A stretch of 64,000 nt of DNA from Kushneria aurantia DSM 21353 (GCF_000382245.1 NZ_KB907863.1:161340-225339); one strand, 5' to 3'; counted from the stretch's first letter, positions 16,875-28,119 are shown. The notes: generated by a model not told the origin, from the letters alone. Numbers and translations: made by a program.

Positions 16875-17504
16875 TCAACCGCCACTCAGGCGATCAGCGA
16901 GCGCCGCCTTGATCAGCGCCTCGGTGGAGAGCGACGGCTCCAGTTTGGAGAGCATACGAGTCGCTTCGGCCGGCTTGTAGCCCAGCGCGATCAGCGCCGC
17001 TTCGGCATCGGCGCGAGGGTCATCCCCTGAAGACGCCGCGCCCTGTGCGTCGCCCATTGGCAGGGTCGCGCTGTCGCTGTCGAGCTGACGAAACTCCGGC
17101 CATTGCCTGAAGCGATCACGCATCTCGACGATCAGCCGGTCCGCCGTCTTTTTGCCCACGCCGGGAAGACGAGTCAGCGTCTTGCTGTCGCCGTCGGCAA
17201 TGCTCTGCATCAGTTGGCGGCGCTCCATGCCGGAGAGAATCGCCAGCGCCATGCGCGGCCCCACCCCGGAAATGCGAATCAGCTCGCGGAAAAGACGCCG
17301 CTCGGGTTCATCGATAAAACCGTAGAGCAGATGGGCATCCTCGCGCACGCTGAGATGGGTGTAGAGCCGTACCGTCTCGCCCGCCGCCGGTAGCGCCATC
17401 AGTGTGTTCATCGAGGCTTCGAGCTCATAGCCCACGCCCTGCACATCGATCACCACCAGCGGCGGCTGTTTTTCCAGTAATTGACCCTGAAGACGACCTA
17501 TCAT
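16875..17504 (-). CDS. ruvA: Holliday junction branch migration protein RuvA
   Basis: A 209-residue tetrameric DNA-binding protein that loads RuvB on Holliday junctions. The N-terminal OB fold starts MIGRLQGQLLEKQPPLVVID and contains VGYELEASMNT and HLSVREDAHLLYGF; the middle domain has two helix-hairpin-helix motifs (LIRISGVGPRMALAIL and LTRLPGVGKKTADRLIVEM); the C-terminal domain III (AEAALIALGYKPAEATRML) binds RuvB. A longer in-frame start 35 codons upstream overlaps ruvC and is rejected. It lies 37 bp after ruvC and 69 bp before ruvB. Confidence 0.97.
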   Translation of the reverse strand: MIGRLQGQLLEKQPPLVVIDVQGVGYELEASMNTLMALPAAGETVRLYTHLSVREDAHLLYGFIDEPERRLFRELIRISGVGPRMALAILSGMERRQLMQSIADGDSKTLTRLPGVGKKTADRLIVEMRDRFRQWPEFRQLDSDSATLPMGDAQGAASSGDDPRADAEAALIALGYKPAEATRMLSKLEPSLSTEALIKAALADRLSGG

Positions 17505-17541
17505 GCGTTCTACTGCCCGCCTCTGCCTCGTGGAGTTGTCT

Positions 17542-18087
17542 CTACACCGTGCCCGGCGGACGGAAGGCGCGCCAGCTACTGCTGCGCCGACCGCGTGTGC
17601 CGCTGGCACTCGGCATGGGTGTACCGCGTGAAGAGAAAAAGTGCGTCAGGGCGATAGCCAGCGCATCGGCGGCGTCCTCCTGGGGCAGATCGGAAAGCCC
17701 CAGCGTTGACTGCACCATCAGCTGAATCTGCCCCTTGTCGGCATTGCCGTGGCCCGCAACGATCTGCTTGACGCGACGGGCAGCATACTCGTGCACTGCC
17801 AGACCGTGGTTGGCCGCGCAGACGATGGCGGTACCGCGCGCCTGGCCCAGCTTGAGCGCCGAATCAGCGTTGCGGGCCAGAAAGACCTGCTCGATGGCCA
17901 CCTCAAGCGGCCTGTGCACGGCGATCACCTCGGCGATCCCGGCATAGACCTGCGCCAGCTTCTGCCCGAGGTCGTCGGCATTGATGCGCACACAGCCGCT
18001 GGCGACGTAGTGCGGTCGGCCGTCGTCGATATCGATCACACCGAAGCCGGTGCGCCGCGAGCCGGGGTCGATGCCGAGCAGTCTCAT
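17542..18087 (-). CDS. ruvC: Holliday junction resolvase RuvC
   Basis: A 181-residue endonuclease that cuts Holliday junctions. Catalytic acidic residues are in [14 protein letters not shown] (Asp7), [11 protein letters not shown] (Glu) and [14 protein letters not shown] (two Asp). The basic segment [20 protein letters not shown] is standard. The Ser/Arg-rich C-terminus (about 155-181) is somewhat longer than E. coli RuvC (173). It starts four bases after the aspS stop. In many relatives yebC lies between aspS and ruvC; it is absent here. Confidence 0.97.
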   Translation of the reverse strand: MRLLGIDPGSRRTGFGVIDIDDGRPHYVASGCVRINADDLGQKLAQVYAGIAEVIAVHRPLEVAIEQVFLARNADSALKLGQARGTAIVCAANHGLAVHEYAARRVKQIVAGHGNADKGQIQLMVQSTLGLSDLPQEDAADALAIALTHFFSSRGTPMPSASGTRGRRSSSWRAFRPPGTV

Positions 18088-18091
18088 CGCC

Positions 18092-19870
18092 TCAACTGCT
18101 CGCGGTGCTCTCGGCCGCCTTCTGACGCAGGCGAATATGCAGCTCCTTGAGCTGCTCGCCGCTGACCGGGCCGGGCGCCTCGGTCATCAGGCAGGCAGCG
18201 CTCTGGGTCTTGGGAAAGGCGATCACATCACGGATGGTGCGCCCGCCGGTCATCAGCATCACCAGCCGGTCGAGACCAAAGGCAAGACCGCCGTGGGGCG
18301 GCGCGCCATGGGCAAGGCCATCGAGCAGGAAGCCGAACTTCTCGCGCGCTTCCGCCTCGCCAATACCCAGCGCCTCGAACACCTGGCGCTGCACCTGCTG
18401 GTCGTGAATACGGATCGATCCCCCGCCCAGCTCGGTGCCGTTAAGTACCATGTCATAGGCGCGCGACAGCGCCTGCTCGGGATGCGCGAGCAGACTGTCG
18501 GCGTCCACCGGCGCAGTGAAGGGGTGATGCAGCGCCGCCAGTCGGCCGCTGTCGTCACGCTCGAACATGGGGAAATCGACCACCCACAGCGGCGCCCATT
18601 CGCGGGTGTAGAGCTCGAGATCGGCGCCAAGACGCACGCGCAGCGCGCCCATTGCCTCGTTGACCACCTTCGCCCGGTCGGCACCAAAGAAAAGGATGTC
18701 GCCATCCTCGGCGCCAACGCGGTCAAGCAGGGTCTCGACGACCCCCTCCATGAACTTGACGATCGGCGACTGCAGCCCCTCGAGGCCTTTCGCACGCTCG
18801 TTGACCTTGATCCACGCCAGCCCGCGGGCGCCATAGATGCCCACGAAACCGGTGTAGTCGTCGATCTCCTTGCGGGTCAGTTTCGCCCCGCCGGGCACGC
18901 GCAACACCGCCACGCGGCCGTCCTCGGCATTGGCCGGACCGGAGAAGACCTTGAAGTCGACATCCTTCATCAGGTCGTCGACATCGACCAGCTCCAGCGG
19001 ATTACGCAGGTCCGGCTTGTCGGAACCGTAGCGGCGCATCGCGTCGTGCCACGTCATGCGCGGGAACTCGGGCAGATCGACGCTCAGCACTTCATTAAAG
19101 AGATGGCGAATCATCTCCTCGGTGATCGCCATGATGTCCTGCTCTTCGACGAAGGAGGCCTCCAGGTCGATCTGGGTGAACTCCGGCTGACGATCAGCGC
19201 GCAGGTCCTCGTCGCGGAAACACTTGGCGATCTGGTAGTAGCGGTCGAAGCCCGCCACCATCAGCAGCTGTTTGAAGAGCTGCGGCGACTGCGGCAGAGC
19301 GAAAAACTCACCGGCGTGGGTGCGGCTGGGCACCAGATAGTCGCGGGCGCCCTCGGGGGTAGCGCGGGTCAGAATCGGCGTCTCGATATCCAGAAAGCCC
19401 TGCTCTTCGAGATAGGCGCGCACGCTGTGGGTGATCCGTGAGCGCAGCCGCAGCCGCTCGATCATCTCCGGGCGACGCAGGTCAACGTAGCGGTGACGCA
19501 GACGCACGTCCTCGCCCACCTTGCCGTGCTCGTCGAGCTGAAAGGGAGGCGTCTCGGCGCTATTGAGCACCTCGACCTCTCTGGCCAGCACCTCGATCAT
19601 GCCGGTGGGCAGGTTGGGATTGCGGGTGCCCTCCGGACGCATACGGACACGCCCTTTAATGCGCAGTACATACTCGCTTCTGACCCGGTCGGCGCTGGCA
19701 AAGGCGTCCGGAGTGTCCGGATCCACTACCACCTGAGCCAGGCCGTCGCGATCGCGCATGTCGAGAAAGATGACCCCACCGTGATCGCGGCGGCGATGAA
19801 CCCAGCCGCAGAGGGTGACATCCTGATCGACAAGGCCTTCGTTCATCTGGCCGCAATAGTGACTGCGCAT
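18092..19870 (-). CDS. aspS: Aspartyl-tRNA synthetase, probably non-discriminating (Asp/Asn)
   Basis: A 592-residue bacterial class IIb synthetase. The N-terminal anticodon-binding OB fold is followed by the catalytic core with [14 protein letters not shown] (motif 1), [18 protein letters not shown] (motif 2) and [15 protein letters not shown] (motif 3), and the bacterial GAD insert. At the anticodon-binding site it reads [10 protein letters not shown], with His where the discriminating E. coli enzyme has Leu30; the same His marks the non-discriminating enzymes of Pseudomonas aeruginosa and others, which also charge tRNA-Asn for GatCAB. That is an inference from one site plus overall similarity. 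First gene of the aspS-ruvCAB block; the fmdB-like gene ends 115 bp upstream. Confidence 0.96.
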   Translation of the reverse strand: MRSHYCGQMNEGLVDQDVTLCGWVHRRRDHGGVIFLDMRDRDGLAQVVVDPDTPDAFASADRVRSEYVLRIKGRVRMRPEGTRNPNLPTGMIEVLAREVEVLNSAETPPFQLDEHGKVGEDVRLRHRYVDLRRPEMIERLRLRSRITHSVRAYLEEQGFLDIETPILTRATPEGARDYLVPSRTHAGEFFALPQSPQLFKQLLMVAGFDRYYQIAKCFRDEDLRADRQPEFTQIDLEASFVEEQDIMAITEEMIRHLFNEVLSVDLPEFPRMTWHDAMRRYGSDKPDLRNPLELVDVDDLMKDVDFKVFSGPANAEDGRVAVLRVPGGAKLTRKEIDDYTGFVGIYGARGLAWIKVNERAKGLEGLQSPIVKFMEGVVETLLDRVGAEDGDILFFGADRAKVVNEAMGALRVRLGADLELYTREWAPLWVVDFPMFERDDSGRLAALHHPFTAPVDADSLLAHPEQALSRAYDMVLNGTELGGGSIRIHDQQVQRQVFEALGIGEAEAREKFGFLLDGLAHGAPPHGGLAFGLDRLVMLMTGGRTIRDVIAFPKTQSAACLMTEAPGPVSGEQLKELHIRLRQKAAESTASS

Positions 19871-19985
19871 TTCTGATCCTGTGCTGTAATGCTGATGCGC
19901 ATGTTGAAAAACAGGCGCTCGTTGAAAACTCGATGCCGCAGCCCGAACGGGCTACGGCAGTGTTGGCAGGCAGCTGCGAATAAAC

Positions 19986-20297
19986 TCAGCTTTCGCCGCC
20001 GGAGGTCGCCTTGCTGCCTTTACCGCCGGCACCGGAACCGCCATGGGTACTGCCGGCAGCTGAAGACTCTGTGCTGCCACCGCTGCCGCTGTCGCCGGCC
20101 AGATTGCGTCGATTACCGGCCTTGAAATCTGTTTCGTACCAGCCACCGCCGGAGAGGCGAAAGCCCGCCGCCGAAATCAGACGCTCGAGCGCGGGCTGAT
20201 GGCAGGCCGGACACTCGACGAGAGGTTCGGCGCTGATTTTCTGCAATTTTTCCAGTCGCTGGCCGCACTGACGGCACTCATACTCATAAATCGGCAT
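19986..20297 (-). CDS. FmdB-type zinc-ribbon protein
   Basis: A 103-residue protein with a regulatory-type zinc ribbon at its N-terminus: MPIYEYECRQCGQ ... VECPACHQPALERLIS, two CxxC pairs as in the FmdB/CxxC_CXXC_SSSS family. The remainder is Gly/Ser/Thr-rich and probably disordered. Proteins of this family are common directly upstream of aspS in Pseudomonas-like bacteria, though their role is unknown. No strong ribosome-binding site precedes the ATG. A 60-codon in-frame extension upstream lacks homology and is rejected. Confidence 0.87.
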   Translation of the reverse strand: MPIYEYECRQCGQRLEKLQKISAEPLVECPACHQPALERLISAAGFRLSGGGWYETDFKAGNRRNLAGDSGSGGSTESSAAGSTHGGSGAGGKGSKATSGGES

Positions 20298-20676
20298 GGC
20301 GGTTTTACACTCGTACACGAAGTCCTGCGGGCATCGCAGAGCGCGCCCGCGCCACTTGGCCATTGCCACCGACCAGCCGCCGGTGACCTTATTACTGCCG
20401 GCCAATACTGCCTGGGAAACGCTGCATAAATGCCTGCGCGAGCGAATCGCTGCGTTGCGCGGTACCCGAAGGCTCACCTAACCCCATGTTATGTCTCGCC
20501 TTTTGCGTTCCGTGCGCCTTGCCCTTCATCTCGCTCGACGATTTATTCAGCGCTTCCCTTGACGCCGGCGACCGCCATGAAGAGGATGCCAGCTGACGTC
20601 AATTTTTTATTATAGCGCGGCAGCCGCGGGCATGGGCAAGCCGCCACGCCACCTCGCCGCACAGGGAGCCCCCGTC
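20298..20676. other. Intergenic region between the fmdB-like gene and the 2-hydroxyacid dehydrogenase gene
   Basis: A 379-bp divergent gap that must contain both promoters. It has an AT-rich tract at about 20600-20615 (CAATTTTTTATTATAG) and a set of short GC-rich inverted segments near 20420-20460. Short open frames are present but lack recognisable content. I see no RNA gene. Confidence 0.5.
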
Positions 20677-21621
20677 ATGAAAGCCGTGATGCTCGACAGC
20701 GACACCCTCGGCAGCGATATCGATCTGCAGCCGCTGCAGGCGCTTGTCGACGAGTTCGAAGTGTGGCCGCTGACCCGCCCCGAAGAGGTGGTCGAGCGCG
20801 TGCGGGGCGCGCGGATCGTGATCACCAACAAGGTGGTGATCGACGACGACGCCATGGTCGCCCTCGCCTCGCCGGCGCTGATTGCGGTAACCGCAACCGG
20901 CACCAACAATATCGACCACGACGCCGCTCGCCGCCGCGACGTGCAGATTGCCAACGTAACCGCCTACGGCACCGCCAGCGTGGCGCAGCATACCATGATG
21001 ATGGTGCTGGCGCTGGCGACTCGCCTGCCGCTCTATCAGCGCGACATTGCCGACCACCGCTGGGAGCACTCGCCCTTTTTCTGCCTGCTCGATCATCCAG
21101 TCATGCAGCTCGCCGGCAAGCGCATGGTGATCGTCGGCAGCGGCGAACTGGGCCGGGCAGTGGCCGAACTGGCACGCGCTTTCGGTATGCGGGTCGACTT
21201 CAGCGCCCGCCCCGGCAGCGAGGCGCAGGACGAACGCCCGGCACTGGCCGAGCTGCTGCCGCAGGCCGATGTGGTCTCGCTGCACTGCCCGCTGACCGAG
21301 CAGAGCCGACATCTGCTCGACGCCGAGCGGCTGGCGCTGATGAAATCAGACGCCCTGCTGATCAACTGCGGCCGCGGCGCGCTGATCGACGAACAGGCCG
21401 TCCTTGACGCGCTACGCCAGGGGCATCTGGGCGGGCTTGGCGTCGATGTGCTGCCCACCGAGCCTCCTCGCGACGGCCATGTGCTGATCGACGCCGTCGC
21501 TGCCGGTGACCACAACCTGATCGTCACCCCGCATAGCGCCTGGGCCAGCCCCGAAGCGCGACAGAAGGTGGTCGAGCTGACCGCCGATAATATTCGCCGC
21601 TTTCTGCAGGGAGACGACTGA
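20677..21621 (+). CDS. D-2-hydroxyacid dehydrogenase (glycerate dehydrogenase/hydroxypyruvate reductase type)
   Basis: A 314-residue NAD(P)-dependent oxidoreductase. The dinucleotide motif is VIVGSGELGRAVAELARAFG, and the catalytic Arg, Glu and His occur in INCGRGALIDEQAV, VLPTEPPRDGH and VTPHSAWAS. At the end of beta-2 it reads VDFSARPGS, with no Asp and an Arg, as in NADPH-preferring hydroxypyruvate reductases (GRHPR has TGRQP), so NADPH use is plausible. The likely reaction is hydroxypyruvate/glyoxylate reduction, but other 2-oxo acids are possible. Start MKAVMLDSD follows AGGGAG; an ATG 15 codons upstream is rejected. Single gene. Confidence 0.84.
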   Translation: MKAVMLDSDTLGSDIDLQPLQALVDEFEVWPLTRPEEVVERVRGARIVITNKVVIDDDAMVALASPALIAVTATGTNNIDHDAARRRDVQIANVTAYGTASVAQHTMMMVLALATRLPLYQRDIADHRWEHSPFFCLLDHPVMQLAGKRMVIVGSGELGRAVAELARAFGMRVDFSARPGSEAQDERPALAELLPQADVVSLHCPLTEQSRHLLDAERLALMKSDALLINCGRGALIDEQAVLDALRQGHLGGLGVDVLPTEPPRDGHVLIDAVAAGDHNLIVTPHSAWASPEARQKVVELTADNIRRFLQGDD

Positions 21622-21709
21622 GCAGCAGCTCCACTCCGAAAAACGCCGCCACCGGTTATCAACGTCTCCCACAACGATTAACCCGCTCCCTGATTTACTG
21701 TAAACAGCC

Positions 21710-21725
21710 AAGATAACGGTATAAA
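21710..21725 (+). repeat. 16-bp intergenic repeat AAGATAACGGTATAAA, copy 2
   Basis: Exact match to the copies at 7534 and 47506. It lies in the 253-bp gap before the first nucleoside hydrolase, 149 bp upstream of its start. Confidence 0.7.
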
Positions 21726-21874
21726 TTGATGTGCTTTCAATACACCATGCCGATTCGGCTCTCCGGCAGGCGCGTTTTCCGTCCTTGTGGCAGACTGTTC
21801 CAGTAGAGCGCAGCCGCCAGGCGGCTGCGCCGGACACAGGCCACCCAGATCGAAAACCGAGGGAGCAGGGGCAA

Positions 21875-22828
21875 ATGACGACGCAGCCCATCATCTTTGA
21901 TACCGACCCCGGCGTGGATGACGCCCAGGCCATCGCCCTGATCATGGCCGACCCTGACATCGAAGTCGTCGGTATGACGACCACTTTCGGCAACGTACGT
22001 GTCGCCACCGCCACTCACAACGCCCTGCTGCTCGCCGAGCTGGGTGGGCAGCCGCAGATTCCGGTGGCACAAGGGGCCGACTATCCACTGAGCAAGACAC
22101 CCTACCCGGTGCCAACCTTCATTCACGGCGACGACGGTCTCGGCAATCAGCCGCTGCCCACCCCTTCAGGTCAGCCGGACGCGCGCAACGCGGCGCAGTT
22201 TCTCATCGACAAAACGCTCGAGAGACCGGGCGAGATCAGCCTGGTGGCCGTCGGTCCACTGGGGAATCTGGCGATGGCGCTGGCGCTTGACCCCGATATC
22301 GTCAACCGGGTCAAACAGGTCATCATCATGGGCGGCTCGGCGGGCCGAGGCGGCAACGTGACCCCGGTCGCCGAGGCCAACATCTTCAACGACCCCCATG
22401 CCGCCCGCAAGGTACTCACCGCCGGCTGGCCGCTGACCATGGTGGGGCTGGACGTCACCCTGGAGACCGTCATCACCCCGGAGCGCATGGCGCGTATCGC
22501 CGCCGCGCAGAATGAGGACCTTGGCCGGGTACTGTCGAAAAGCTACGACTTCTATGCCGATTTCTATCGCAACAATGTCGGCCTCGACGGCTGCTGCCCC
22601 CACGACAGCTGCGCGGTCGCTTTTCTCAAGCACCCGGAACTCTTCACCACGGTGGAAGGCCATCTCGATGTGATTACCGAGGGTATCGGTGAGGGTCAGA
22701 CGATCTTCGCCCCAGCCGGCCAGCCCTACGTCAGCGACCGCTGGTCGCAGAACCCGCTGGTGAAGGTCTGTATGGGCGTTGACGGCAACGCCGTGGTGGA
22801 CTGGATCGAGCAGACGCTGGCAGGCTGA
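21875..22828 (+). CDS. Inosine-uridine-type nucleoside hydrolase (copy 1)
   Basis: A 317-residue nucleoside N-ribohydrolase that splits ribonucleosides to base and ribose. The calcium/ribose-binding signature IIFDTDPGVDDAQAIAL is complete; further motifs are VGPLGNLAMAL, QVIIMGGSAGRGGN, ANIFNDPHAA, TMVGLDVTLETV and the catalytic His-Asp in CPHDSCAVAFL. Start MTTQPIIF follows GAGGGAGCAGGGG; a longer in-frame start 48 codons upstream is rejected. It is nearly identical to the gene at 24521, with a nucleoside transporter between them, so the set takes up and cleaves nucleosides. Exact base preference cannot be read from sequence. Confidence 0.92.
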   Translation: MTTQPIIFDTDPGVDDAQAIALIMADPDIEVVGMTTTFGNVRVATATHNALLLAELGGQPQIPVAQGADYPLSKTPYPVPTFIHGDDGLGNQPLPTPSGQPDARNAAQFLIDKTLERPGEISLVAVGPLGNLAMALALDPDIVNRVKQVIIMGGSAGRGGNVTPVAEANIFNDPHAARKVLTAGWPLTMVGLDVTLETVITPERMARIAAAQNEDLGRVLSKSYDFYADFYRNNVGLDGCCPHDSCAVAFLKHPELFTTVEGHLDVITEGIGEGQTIFAPAGQPYVSDRWSQNPLVKVCMGVDGNAVVDWIEQTLAG

Positions 22829-22990
22829 TCATGACAACTTCCGGGCAGGAGCGGCTCGCGCCCCAATCGGACGCGACCCGCAGGCGAAAAGGATAAATCA
22901 GCGCCAGGAGCGGAAATCGGCGCTTCCATCATCGCCCACTCCGTCACCGCGCCGATGGAACTTCATTGGCGCTGTCACAAGGACAATAAT

Positions 22991-24262
22991 ATGACACCCT
23001 TCATGGGACTGATCGGCGTCGTCGTACTGCTGCTGATCGCGCTGGTGTTCTCCAGCGACCGCCGCTCGATACGGTTACGCACCGTCATCAGCGCTTTCGC
23101 CATACAGGCCGGCATCGGCGCCTTCGTACTTTACGTGCCGATCGGTCAGAGTGTGCTGGGCGCCATTTCCGGCACCGTCAATCAGGTCATCGATTATGCC
23201 AACGACGGTATTTCATTTCTGTTCGGCGACCTCGCCGACCCCAGCGAGGTCGGTTTCGTGGTCGCGTTCAAGGTGTTGCCGATCATCATATTTTTCTCGT
23301 CATTAACCGCCGTGCTCTACCACCTTGGCATTATGCCGTGGGTATTGCGCCTGCTTGGCGGAGCCTTGCAGAGGTTACTGCACACCTCGCGCACCGAGTC
23401 GCTCTCGGCTGCTGCCAACATCTTCGTCGGCCATACCGAAGCACCCCTGGTGGTACGCCCCTTTCTCAACAGCATGACCCGTTCGGAACTCTTCGCGGTA
23501 ATGTGCGGCGGACTCGCCTCGGTAGCAGGCTCGATGCTGGCGGGCTATGCCGAGCTCGGCATTCCCATGGAGTACCTGATCGCGGCGTCCTTTATGGCAG
23601 CGCCCGGCGGACTCCTGTTCGCCAAGATATTGGTGCCGGAGACGCAGCCACGCGCCGCTGGCACTGATAACGCCAGAGCACTCATCGAAGCCGAGAACAG
23701 ACCCACCAACGTACTCGACGCCGCCGCCAGCGGCGCTACTTCCGGGCTCATGCTGGCGGCCAACGTCGGCGCCATGCTGCTCGCCTTTATCGGGCTGATC
23801 GCGATGATCGACGGTATGTTGGGTGGCATCGGCGGTTGGTTCGGGATGGACGCCCTGAGCCTGTCGCTGATTCTGGGCTGGTTTTTCGCGCCGCTGGCAT
23901 TTCTGCTCGGCATTCCCTGGCACGAAGCGACGTTGGCGGGCTCGTTCATCGGCCAGAAGCTGGTCGTCAATGAATTCGTCGCTTACATCAACCTTGCCCC
24001 CTACATCAGCGGCGAGGCGATCGTCGCCGAGACCGGCCAGCAAATGTCGCGCCATACTGCCGCGATTCTATCCTTTGCGCTGTGCGGCTTCGCCAATCTG
24101 GCGTCGATCGCCATTCTGCTCGGCGGTCTGGGCACGCTTGTCCCCGAGCGACGTCCGGAGATTGCGCGCTACGGACTGAAGGCGGTCCTCGCCGGCACAC
24201 TCTCCAACCTGATGTCGGCTACCCTCGCGGGCATCTTCCTTTCGCTTTCCGGCACCGCCTGA
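22991..24262 (+). CDS. NupC-family concentrative nucleoside transporter
   Basis: A 423-residue inner-membrane protein with about ten hydrophobic helices, of the CNT family that imports nucleosides with H+ or Na+. Family landmarks include [39 protein letters not shown] (nucleoside-binding G-x-T-E-A), [11 protein letters not shown] and [19 protein letters not shown]. Start [11 protein letters not shown] follows AAGGACAAT; a 12-codon extension is possible. It sits between two nucleoside hydrolase copies, which fixes its likely substrate class as nucleosides. The 162-bp gap before it shows no recognisable gene. Confidence 0.92.
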   Translation: MTPFMGLIGVVVLLLIALVFSSDRRSIRLRTVISAFAIQAGIGAFVLYVPIGQSVLGAISGTVNQVIDYANDGISFLFGDLADPSEVGFVVAFKVLPIIIFFSSLTAVLYHLGIMPWVLRLLGGALQRLLHTSRTESLSAAANIFVGHTEAPLVVRPFLNSMTRSELFAVMCGGLASVAGSMLAGYAELGIPMEYLIAASFMAAPGGLLFAKILVPETQPRAAGTDNARALIEAENRPTNVLDAAASGATSGLMLAANVGAMLLAFIGLIAMIDGMLGGIGGWFGMDALSLSLILGWFFAPLAFLLGIPWHEATLAGSFIGQKLVVNEFVAYINLAPYISGEAIVAETGQQMSRHTAAILSFALCGFANLASIAILLGGLGTLVPERRPEIARYGLKAVLAGTLSNLMSATLAGIFLSLSGTA

Positions 24263-24520
24263 CGGCACGCTCGGATAGGCGGGATATGTATCCTGATGCG
24301 GCGGCGCAAGGCGGGCCGGGGTGGAGGGCCATGACGGCCATGCCGGATAAACTGATCGGGAGGACGTTACAGAACCGGGCCCTGGTGCCGAGAGCAGCTT
24401 TCCATGAATCCTTCCCTGGAAGCGTCAGTCGGACGTATTGCCGCACGCTGTGGCAGACTGTCAGGCAACGCAGCCGCCGAACGGCCAGGTTTAACTGAAG
24501 CATCACAGGGAGCCGTGCCA

Positions 24521-25474
24521 ATGACAACGCAGCCCATCATCCTTGATACCGACCCCGGCGTGGATGACGCCCAGGCCATCGCCCTGATCATGGCCGACCC
24601 CGACATCGAGGTGGTGGGCATGACCACCACCTTCGGTAACGTGCGCGTCGCTACCGCCACTCGCAATGCCCTGCTGCTCGCCGAGCTGGGCGGGCAACCG
24701 CAGATTCCGGTGGCGCAGGGGGTCGATCATCCACTGTGCAAAACGCCCTACCCGGTGCCCGCCTTCATACACGGCGACGACGGTCTCGGCAATCAGCCGC
24801 TGCCCACTCCTTCAGGTCAACCGGACGCGCGCAACGCGGCGCAGTTTCTCATCGACAAAACGCGCGAAAGACCGGGCGAGATCAGCCTGGTGGCCGTCGG
24901 TCCACTGGGGAATCTGGCGATGGCTCTGGCGCTTGACCCCGATATCGTCAACCGGGTCAAACAGGTCATCATCATGGGCGGCTCTGTAGCCCGCGGCGGC
25001 AACGCTACCCCGGTGGCCGGAGCCAACCTCTTCAACGACCCCCATGCCGCCCGCAAGGTGCTCAACGCCGGCTGGCCGCTGACCATGGTGGGGCTGGACG
25101 TCACCCTGGAGACCGTCATCACTCCCGAGCGCATGGCGCGCATCGCCAGGGCAATAGGCGGCGAGTTCGGCCGGATACTCTCCGCCAGCTACGATTTTTA
25201 CGCTGACTTTTATCGCCACAACGTCGGCCTCGACGGTGGTTGCCCCCACGACAGCTGCGCGGTCGCCTATCTCAAGCACCCGGAGCTGTTTACCACGGTA
25301 GAAGGGCATCAGAATGTCATTATCGAAGGTATCGGTGAGGGTCAGACGGTCTTCGCCCCAGCCGGCCAGCCCTACGTCAGCGACCGCTGGTCGCAGAACC
25401 CGCTGGTGAAGGTCTGCATGGGCGTTGACGGCAACGCCGTGGTGGACTGGATCGAGCAGACGTTGACGCGATAA
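24521..25474 (+). CDS. Inosine-uridine-type nucleoside hydrolase (copy 2)
   Basis: A 317-residue paralogue of the gene at 21875; I count about 30 differences over the whole length. All signatures are kept (IILDTDPGVDDAQAIAL, HGDDGLGNQPLPTPSG, GGCPHDSCAVAYL). Differences cluster around residues 209-226 (MARIARAIGGEFGRIL against MARIAAAQNEDLGRVL), while long stretches at both ends are almost identical in DNA, as if recently duplicated or corrected by gene conversion. The upstream region also retains a matching piece (TGTGGCAGACTGT), so the copied unit included part of the leader. The start follows AGGGAG. otsB begins 23 bp downstream. Confidence 0.92.
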   Translation: MTTQPIILDTDPGVDDAQAIALIMADPDIEVVGMTTTFGNVRVATATRNALLLAELGGQPQIPVAQGVDHPLCKTPYPVPAFIHGDDGLGNQPLPTPSGQPDARNAAQFLIDKTRERPGEISLVAVGPLGNLAMALALDPDIVNRVKQVIIMGGSVARGGNATPVAGANLFNDPHAARKVLNAGWPLTMVGLDVTLETVITPERMARIARAIGGEFGRILSASYDFYADFYRHNVGLDGGCPHDSCAVAYLKHPELFTTVEGHQNVIIEGIGEGQTVFAPAGQPYVSDRWSQNPLVKVCMGVDGNAVVDWIEQTLTR

Positions 25475-25496
25475 ATGCCATCCTCGCGGAGGGATT

Positions 25497-26270
25497 ATGA
25501 ACCGACCGGCTGATAACATCGACGGCGCACCGCCACTGCCCGATCCGCAGCGCCAATGGGCGCTGTTTCTCGATCTCGACGGCACCCTCGTGGCGCTGGT
25601 CGATCACCACGACGCCATCGAGGTCGACGACGCGCTGCGCCGGCGTCTAAAGCAACTCGATGAGCAGCTCGACGGTGCCCTGGCAGTGGTCAGCGGCCGT
25701 GCCATCGATGACCTCGACCGCCACCTCGGTCTGCCATGGCTGGCGTTGGGCGGCCAGCACGGCGCGGAGTGGCGTGAAAGCGGTGGCGAGCGACAGTTGA
25801 GCGACCGCCATCAGCAGGCGCTGGAAGCGGTGCGCCAGCGCCTTGATGAGCGCCTCGACGCGCATGATGGCCTGGTCGTCGAGGACAAGGGCGCCAGTAT
25901 CGCCATCCATTACCGCCACTGCCCGCAGGCGGCCGAGCCGCTGGAACAGCAGTTGCGTGAGCTTATCGCGCCCTTTCGGGAAGCACTGGAGCTCAACTGC
26001 GGCAAGTTCGTCTTCGAAATCAGAGGCAGCGGACTGGACAAGGGGGCGGTGGTCGCCAGGTTTCTCGCCCTGGAGACCTTCCGCGACCGCACACCGATTT
26101 TCATCGGCGACGATGTGACCGACGAGGACGGCTTCCGCGTCGCCCGCGAAAGAGGCGGCTGGTCGGTGCTGGTCGGCGACCGCGACAGCGATGCCGACTT
26201 CCGGCTGCCCGGCCCGCCCGAGGTACATGGCTGGCTCGACCGCTGGATTGCCGCGCTGAAAAAGGGATAA
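25497..26270 (+). CDS. otsB: Trehalose-6-phosphate phosphatase
   Basis: A 257-residue HAD-superfamily phosphatase converting trehalose-6-phosphate to trehalose. Motif I is ALFLDLDGTLVALVDHH, motif II VVSGRAIDDLDRHLG, followed by GGQHGAEWRE, the cap segment KGASIAIHYRHCPQ, GKFVFEIRGSGLDKGAVV (Lys) and IFIGDDVTDEDGFRVARERGG. The ATG follows GGAGGG. otsA follows after 42 bp on the same strand. Trehalose is an osmoprotectant, in keeping with other osmotic-stress genes in the window. Confidence 0.96.
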   Translation: MNRPADNIDGAPPLPDPQRQWALFLDLDGTLVALVDHHDAIEVDDALRRRLKQLDEQLDGALAVVSGRAIDDLDRHLGLPWLALGGQHGAEWRESGGERQLSDRHQQALEAVRQRLDERLDAHDGLVVEDKGASIAIHYRHCPQAAEPLEQQLRELIAPFREALELNCGKFVFEIRGSGLDKGAVVARFLALETFRDRTPIFIGDDVTDEDGFRVARERGGWSVLVGDRDSDADFRLPGPPEVHGWLDRWIAALKKG

Positions 26271-26312
26271 CGGTACCGGCGGCCGGGCACGCGCCGATTC
26301 AAGGAGGAGAAC

Positions 26313-27710
<1,398 letters not shown>

Positions 27711-27717
27711 AGCAGAT

Positions 27718-27745
27718 GGCGCTGCTGCTACAAAGCAGCAGCGCC
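27718..27745. terminator. Hairpin between otsA and acyP
   Basis: Perfect 12-bp inverted repeat (GGCGCTGCTGCT, loop ACAA, AGCAGCAGCGCC) in the gap between two convergent genes. No clear T-run follows on either side, so it may work with Rho or as an mRNA end stabiliser. Confidence 0.6.
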
Positions 27746-27773
27746 TGTTGGTCGCGACACGTCCCGGGTCGCG

Positions 27774-28040
27774 CTATCCCGTCGTAAACCCCTGCCACGA
27801 TTGCGCCTCCAGCTCCTCGCTGGTGACGCCGGATACGCAGGCCGAAGGCGGCCCCTGCTCGAGCCATTCGAGCAGGGCTGTCACCCTGCTCTCCTCGCCC
27901 GCCATGCCGACTTCCACGCGGCCATCGGCAAGGTTACGGGCGTAGCCCTCGATCTCCAGTTCACGGGCGCGCTCGGCGGTCGCCCAGCGAAAACCGACGC
28001 CCTGTACCACACCTTCGACGATTGCCCTGACGTAGCGCAT
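27774..28040 (-). CDS. acyP: Acylphosphatase
   Basis: An 88-residue acylphosphatase that hydrolyses acyl phosphates. The catalytic Arg and Asn are in EGVVQGVGFRWATAERA and GYARNLADGRVEVGMAG, the standard family motifs. Start MRYVRAIVEG follows GGAGATTGGATC; a 50-codon in-frame extension upstream has no family support. Convergent with otsA; the LysR gene upstream on the same strand ends about 105 bp away. Confidence 0.95.
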   Translation of the reverse strand: MRYVRAIVEGVVQGVGFRWATAERARELEIEGYARNLADGRVEVGMAGEESRVTALLEWLEQGPPSACVSGVTSEELEAQSWQGFTTG

Positions 28041-28119
28041 GATCCAATCTCCTCGATGCCTGTTACTGCATAGCCTGGCAGGTCCGTCGGCGTTGTTCAG
28101 CACGCGATGCCGCGCTACA

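Noticed and set aside
20296-20481. 61-codon plus-strand frame overlapping the fmdB leader
   Set aside because: No ribosome-binding site, no recognisable content and overlap with the promoter region of the opposite gene.
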